The notes below the pieces were generated by a model. The model saw nothing but the letters and a program-made list of their open reading frames with translations, was not told the DNA's origin and did no database searches. From contig JAJYKC010000033.1 in assembly GCA_021788955.1 (NCBI GenBank), forward strand, positions 1 through 10,169: DNA of 10,169 nucleotides, written 5' to 3'. Position numbers and translations under genes: made by a program. The DNA is from Acidobacteriota bacterium. GTDB taxonomy: Bacteria > Acidobacteriota > Terriglobia > Bryobacterales > Bryobacteraceae. How positions within the stretch are numbered: position 1 is the stretch's first letter; every line of letters starts with the position of its first letter. Shown in pieces: positions 7,674-10,169 of the stretch.

Positions 7674-8765
7674 ATGTTCACTACGGCAGCCCCGCTACCC
7701 GTAACCGCCGACCAGAAACGGGAGATCGAGCGGTTGGCTCGAAACGGCAATAGCCCGCAGAAGGTGGTCCTTCGTTGCAAGGTTCTGCTGCTGGCCCACG
7801 ATGGCGCTGCCAACGCCAGCATCGCGAATCAGCTACAGATCTCTCGCCCGACGGTGCTGGCGTTGCGCGCCGCCTTCCTCAAAGACGGCATGTCCGCCGT
7901 AACCGGAATTCGTCATCGGAAGCGGTCTCCGAAGGTGCTGACGCCGGACCTGGAACAACGCATCCTCGATACGACCCTGAAGACACGGCCCGGCGACGGC
8001 GGCTCGCATTGGAGCGTACGTACTCTGGCTGCTCACCTTCGGGTGTCCAGAACGATCGTTCATCGCGTCTGGCAACGGCACGACGTACAACCGCACCGTG
8101 TCGAGCGCTTCAAGCTGTCCAATGATCCGCAGTTTGAAAACAAGCTGCGGGAGATTGTCGGCCTCTATCTGAATCCACCGGACCGCGCGCTGGTGCTGTG
8201 CGTCGACGAGAAGAGCCAAATCCAGGCACTCGACCGAACGGCTCCGATTCTTCCCCTACGGCCAGGATTGCCAGAACGGCAAACTCACGACTACAAGCGC
8301 CACGGCACGACGACGCTGTTTGCCGCTTTCAATATCCTCAACGGCAAGGTGATCGGAACGTGCCAGGATCGTCACCGCAGCCGGGAATTCATCCGGTTCC
8401 TCAATCACCTGGAGCGTCAACTCCCCGCTGATCAGCAGGTCCACCTGATCATGGACAACTACTGCACGCACAAGAGCGCCGAGGTCCAGCGCTGGCTCAA
8501 GCTGAAACGGCGGAGCCGCTTCCAGTTTCACTTCACGTCCACCAGCAGTTCCTGGCTGAACCAAGTCGAACGGTTCTTCGCCTTGATCACCGAGCGGATG
8601 ATTCGCCGAGGCACGTTCCACAGCAGTACCGAACTGGAGCAGGCAATCTATAAATGGCTGGCCAATTGGAACGGCTCCCCAACACCTTTCGTTTGGAAAG
8701 CCTCGGCCGACGTCATCCTGGACAAGGTCCGCTGCTGTAAAGAATTAACCAGGACGGGAGACTAG
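7674..8765 (+). CDS. IS630-family transposase
   Basis: The 363-residue DDE enzyme catalyses cut-and-paste movement into TA targets. Residues about 45-70 (ANASIANQLQISRPTV region) and 112-135 form two helix-turn-helix DNA-binding units. The catalytic triad is D178 in CVDEKSQIQA, D261 in IMDNYCTHK and E299 in SSSWLNQVERFF, all present and well spaced. The length is typical and there is no frameshift, so it is probably active. The stop codon TAG at 8763-8765 is made of the target TA plus the first flanking host base, so the element itself supplies no stop codon; a similar arrangement is known for IS870. The gene runs in the same direction as the interrupted glycan gene but is unrelated to its function. 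Confidence 0.95.
   Translation: MFTTAAPLPVTADQKREIERLARNGNSPQKVVLRCKVLLLAHDGAANASIANQLQISRPTVLALRAAFLKDGMSAVTGIRHRKRSPKVLTPDLEQRILDTTLKTRPGDGGSHWSVRTLAAHLRVSRTIVHRVWQRHDVQPHRVERFKLSNDPQFENKLREIVGLYLNPPDRALVLCVDEKSQIQALDRTAPILPLRPGLPERQTHDYKRHGTTTLFAAFNILNGKVIGTCQDRHRSREFIRFLNHLERQLPADQQVHLIMDNYCTHKSAEVQRWLKLKRRSRFQFHFTSTSSSWLNQVERFFALITERMIRRGTFHSSTELEQAIYKWLANWNGSPTPFVWKASADVILDKVRCCKELTRTGD
8752..8762 (-). repeat. right inverted repeat of the IS630 element
   Basis: Read inward on the minus strand it is GTCTCCCGTCC, directly bordered by the TA at 8763-8764. It overlaps the last codons of the transposase gene, so terminal repeat and coding sequence share bases. Confidence 0.5.
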
Positions 8766-9130
8766 AGAAGCGCTCGGACGCATTGGACACCAATGGCGCG
8801 GGAGACTGGGGGACAGGAAAGAAAATCTTACGACCGAAGGCGCTTTCACTGTCCGGGTTGAAATGTCAGGGCGACCGCAAGCCCCTGCTCGGCTGACACG
8901 CCGGAGGGTCCTTGCAGCTTAGGCGCTGCGTGCCTGTGAGTTTTCAGTTCACCGGGGTCTATGCGGCGCGTGGTACCGAAGTCCAGAAGGTCTGTAGCCG
9001 CCCTGGCAACTCGGAACAGCGATAAGCACCTTCTTTCTGGGCCGCAGCTCGTGACAAGGAGAAGGAAACCTGTTAAGCTTTGCCGCAGCCCATCATTAAG
9101 ATACCCTAATGTGGAAGAGGTGTCAATAGA
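8766..9130 (+). other. hairpin-rich non-coding stretch, possible structured RNA or group II intron remnant
   Basis: No credible gene lies here, but several helices can be drawn in order. CATTGG/CCAATG pair at 8781-8795. GGACAGGAAAG (8811-8821) pairs with CTTTC-A-CTGTCC (8843-8854), 11 bp with one bulge. TGTCAG (8864-8869) pairs with CTGACA (8893-8898) and encloses GGGC/GCCC. GCAGC/GCTGC pair at 8914-8929, GTGA/TCAC at 8937-8952, and GCGGC (8963-8967) with GCCGC (8997-9001). Such a chain is more than scattered repeats, and the style with GCGACC, GGAACAG and GGAAACC loops recalls domain I of bacterial group II introns. No GTGYG 5' end, no domain V and no reverse transcriptase gene are visible, so it would be a fragment. 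The strand is assumed to be that of the neighbouring genes. Confidence 0.3.
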
Positions 9131-9160
9131 GGGTTGTCCCGTGGTTTGCGGGCCGGAGCA

Positions 9161-9190
9161 TTGACAGCCTTCCGCCCACGGTGCTCCGAT
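9161..9190 (+). promoter_or_regulatory. weak promoter candidate for the VOC gene
   Basis: A perfect TTGACA box (9161-9166) is followed 18 nt later by TCCGAT (9185-9190), which matches the -10 consensus at only three of six positions. It is the only consensus -35 box just before the gene. Transcription would start near the ATG at 9197, where no ribosome binding site is seen. Confidence 0.2.
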
Positions 9191-9196
9191 GAATAC

Positions 9197-10099
9197 ATGT
9201 TCCGCCGCCTGCTTGCCAGCGCCTCGCTCCTCGCCGCCTCCTGCCTAGCCGCCGACCGCCCTGCCATCGTCGGCGTCGCCCATATCGGCCTGAAAACCGC
9301 CGACCTCACCGCCTCGAAACAGTTCTATGGCCACGTGCTCGGCTTTGCCGACGCCTTCTCGCTCGACAAACCCACCGGCGGCCTCATGCTGACCTATTTC
9401 AAGGTCAACGACCACCAATACATCGAAATCTTCCCCACCCTTTCCAGCCCCACCGAGGATCGCCTCTCCCACATCGCCTTCGAAACCACCGACGCCCGGC
9501 AACTGCGCGACTACCTCGACCAGCACGGCGTCAAAGTCCCCGCCACGCTCAAGCCCGGCCTCGACGGCAACCTCAGCTTCATGGTCAAAGACCCCGACGG
9601 CCACAACGTCGAGTTCGTCCAATACATGCCGGGCTCGCTCCACTCCCGCAACTTCGGCAAGTCCCTCCCCGCCACCCGCATCTCCCATCGCATCATCCAC
9701 GTCGGCGTCACCGTTCGCGACCAGGCTGCCGCCGACAAGTTCTACCGCGACATCCTTGGCTTCCGCGAAACCTGGCACGGCGGCATGACGGACACCCGCA
9801 CGGATTGGGTCGACATGCGTGTCCCTGACGGCACCGACTGGCTCGAATACATGCTCAACGTCAACAACCCGACGCCCAAATCCCTGGGCGTCATGCACCA
9901 CCTCGCCCTCGGCGTGCCCGATATCCAGGCGGCTTACAAGGAAGTTCTCGCCCGCGGCATGACCCCACCCTCCGGACCGAAAATCGGCCGCGACGGCAAG
10001 TGGCAACTCAACCTCTACGACCCCGACCTCACCCGCGCCGAACTGATGGAGCCACACCCGGTCCAGACCCCCTGTTGCTCATCAATGTTAAGCAAATAA
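9197..10099 (+). CDS. exported two-module VOC (glyoxalase/dioxygenase fold) protein
   Basis: The 300-residue product begins with a signal-peptide-like stretch (Arg-Arg at 3-4, hydrophobic 5-18, Ala-rich cleavage region near 19), so it is probably exported. Two VOC modules follow, at about 26-143 and 165-287. Each keeps a full set of putative metal ligands at the usual places: H29, E77, H92 and E139 in the first, and H168, E217, H235 and E282 in the second. The fold covers glyoxalases, extradiol dioxygenases, fosfomycin-type thiol transferases and epimerases, and the substrate cannot be told. The chain ends shortly after a Cys-Cys pair at 293-294. ATG 9197 is preferred to a GTG at 9134 because the signal sequence then starts at the N-terminus. 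Codons are strongly C-ending, like native genes of a GC-rich genome. Nothing links it to the glycan locus. Confidence 0.88.
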   Translation: MFRRLLASASLLAASCLAADRPAIVGVAHIGLKTADLTASKQFYGHVLGFADAFSLDKPTGGLMLTYFKVNDHQYIEIFPTLSSPTEDRLSHIAFETTDARQLRDYLDQHGVKVPATLKPGLDGNLSFMVKDPDGHNVEFVQYMPGSLHSRNFGKSLPATRISHRIIHVGVTVRDQAAADKFYRDILGFRETWHGGMTDTRTDWVDMRVPDGTDWLEYMLNVNNPTPKSLGVMHHLALGVPDIQAAYKEVLARGMTPPSGPKIGRDGKWQLNLYDPDLTRAELMEPHPVQTPCCSSMLSK

Positions 10100-10104
10100 C
10101 ATTG
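10083..10104. repeat. 8-bp hairpin spanning the VOC stop codon
   Basis: CAATGTTA (10083-10090) and TAACATTG (10097-10104) form a perfect 8-bp stem around the loop AGCAAA, and the TAA stop is the first part of the right arm. No T-run follows, so a rho-independent terminator is unlikely in standard form. It may stabilise the transcript end or be a protein-binding or recombination site. Nothing supportable was seen from 10105 to the window end. Confidence 0.35.
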
Positions 10105-10169
10105 CGTCTGCGCATCTAGTATTTGCGTGTTATGGCGCAGCCCGCACGAGCGCCGCCCTGCTGAAGGCG

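Larger units (their letters stand above)
7619..8762 (+). mobile_element. IS630-family insertion sequence, complete, with TA target duplication
   Basis: A single full-length IS630 transposase gene is enclosed by imperfect 11-bp inverted repeats: GTGTCCTGTCC at the left end and GTCTCCCGTCC when the right end is read inward (9 of 11 identical). Each end abuts a TA dinucleotide (7617-7618 and 8763-8764), the target duplication of this family. Removing the element and one TA leaves CTAG, the preferred target of IS630 and IS870. The length is 1144 bp, normal for the family. The right end is less certain than the left, because a second motif resembling the left end occurs at 8810-8821. Confidence 0.7.

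Noticed and set aside
8810..8821. GGGACAGGAAAG as the right end of the IS630 element
   Set aside because: It matches the inward left end at 10 of 12 positions, but AA rather than TA follows it, and the same bases form the arm of an 11-bp helix with 8843-8854. The end at 8762 has both TA and a restored CTAG target. Kept as the main alternative.
9134..9196. Upstream extension of the VOC gene to GTG 9134
   Set aside because: It would place 21 charged residues before a typical signal peptide; the ATG at 9197 gives a normal exported protein.
9245..10057. Minus-strand frame of 270 codons opposite the VOC gene
   Set aside because: Val/Gly/Asp-rich shadow of C-ending codons, with no domain.
10132..10164. 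ATG reading frame at the window end
   Set aside because: It stops after ten codons and has no ribosome binding site.
1..10169. CRISPR arrays, tRNA or rRNA genes
   Set aside because: No regularly spaced direct repeats and no tRNA cloverleaf or rRNA core sequence was recognised on either strand by eye.

Overview
The window looks like a GC-rich soil or sediment bacterium. An Acidobacteriota (Solibacter/Bryobacter-like) origin would fit the C/G-ending codons, the fused glycosyltransferases and the secreted two-module VOC protein, but this is an impression, not a placement. Most of the window is a cell-surface polysaccharide locus, followed by an insertion sequence, a structured non-coding stretch and an unrelated metabolic gene.

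Layout. Minus strand, read right to left from about 5960 to 1: a multi-membrane GT-C glycosyltransferase (5898-4381) behind a plausible sigma70 promoter; a gap of nearly 200 nt with one hairpin; a Wzt-type ABC ATPase with a C-terminal polysaccharide-binding domain (4184-2856); a SAM-dependent methyltransferase with a long C-terminal coiled coil (2863-1664, overlapping the ATPase gene by 8 nt); and a GT2-GT4 fusion glycosyltransferase (1656 to beyond base 1). Plus strand: a GT2-methyltransferase fusion (6117-7619) diverging from the GT-C gene; an IS630-family element (7619-8762) sitting exactly in the stop codon of that fusion gene; about 430 nt without a convincing gene (8766-9196), rich in hairpins and perhaps a group II intron remnant; and an exported VOC/glyoxalase-fold protein (9197-10099). 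Bases 10105-10169 hold no gene that I can support.

How the genes may work together. The fused and membrane glycosyltransferases would build or decorate a lipid-linked glycan. The Wzt-type ATPase would power its export, with its C-terminal domain recognising the finished chain. The coiled-coil methyltransferase next to it has the build of a chain-capping enzyme, by loose analogy with WbdD of Escherichia coli O9a. The permease partner (Wzm) is not in the window. The GT2 half of the plus-strand fusion has Ala where its family has the metal-binding Asp, so that half may be impaired.

The most notable points are the IS630 insertion that leaves both stop codons intact (the transposase gene borrows its stop from the target site), the coiled-coil methyltransferase with repeated Trp-Ala motifs, the Asp-to-Ala change in the GT2 domain, and the structured RNA-like stretch before the VOC gene. 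All start sites, RNA structures and promoters here were read by eye.
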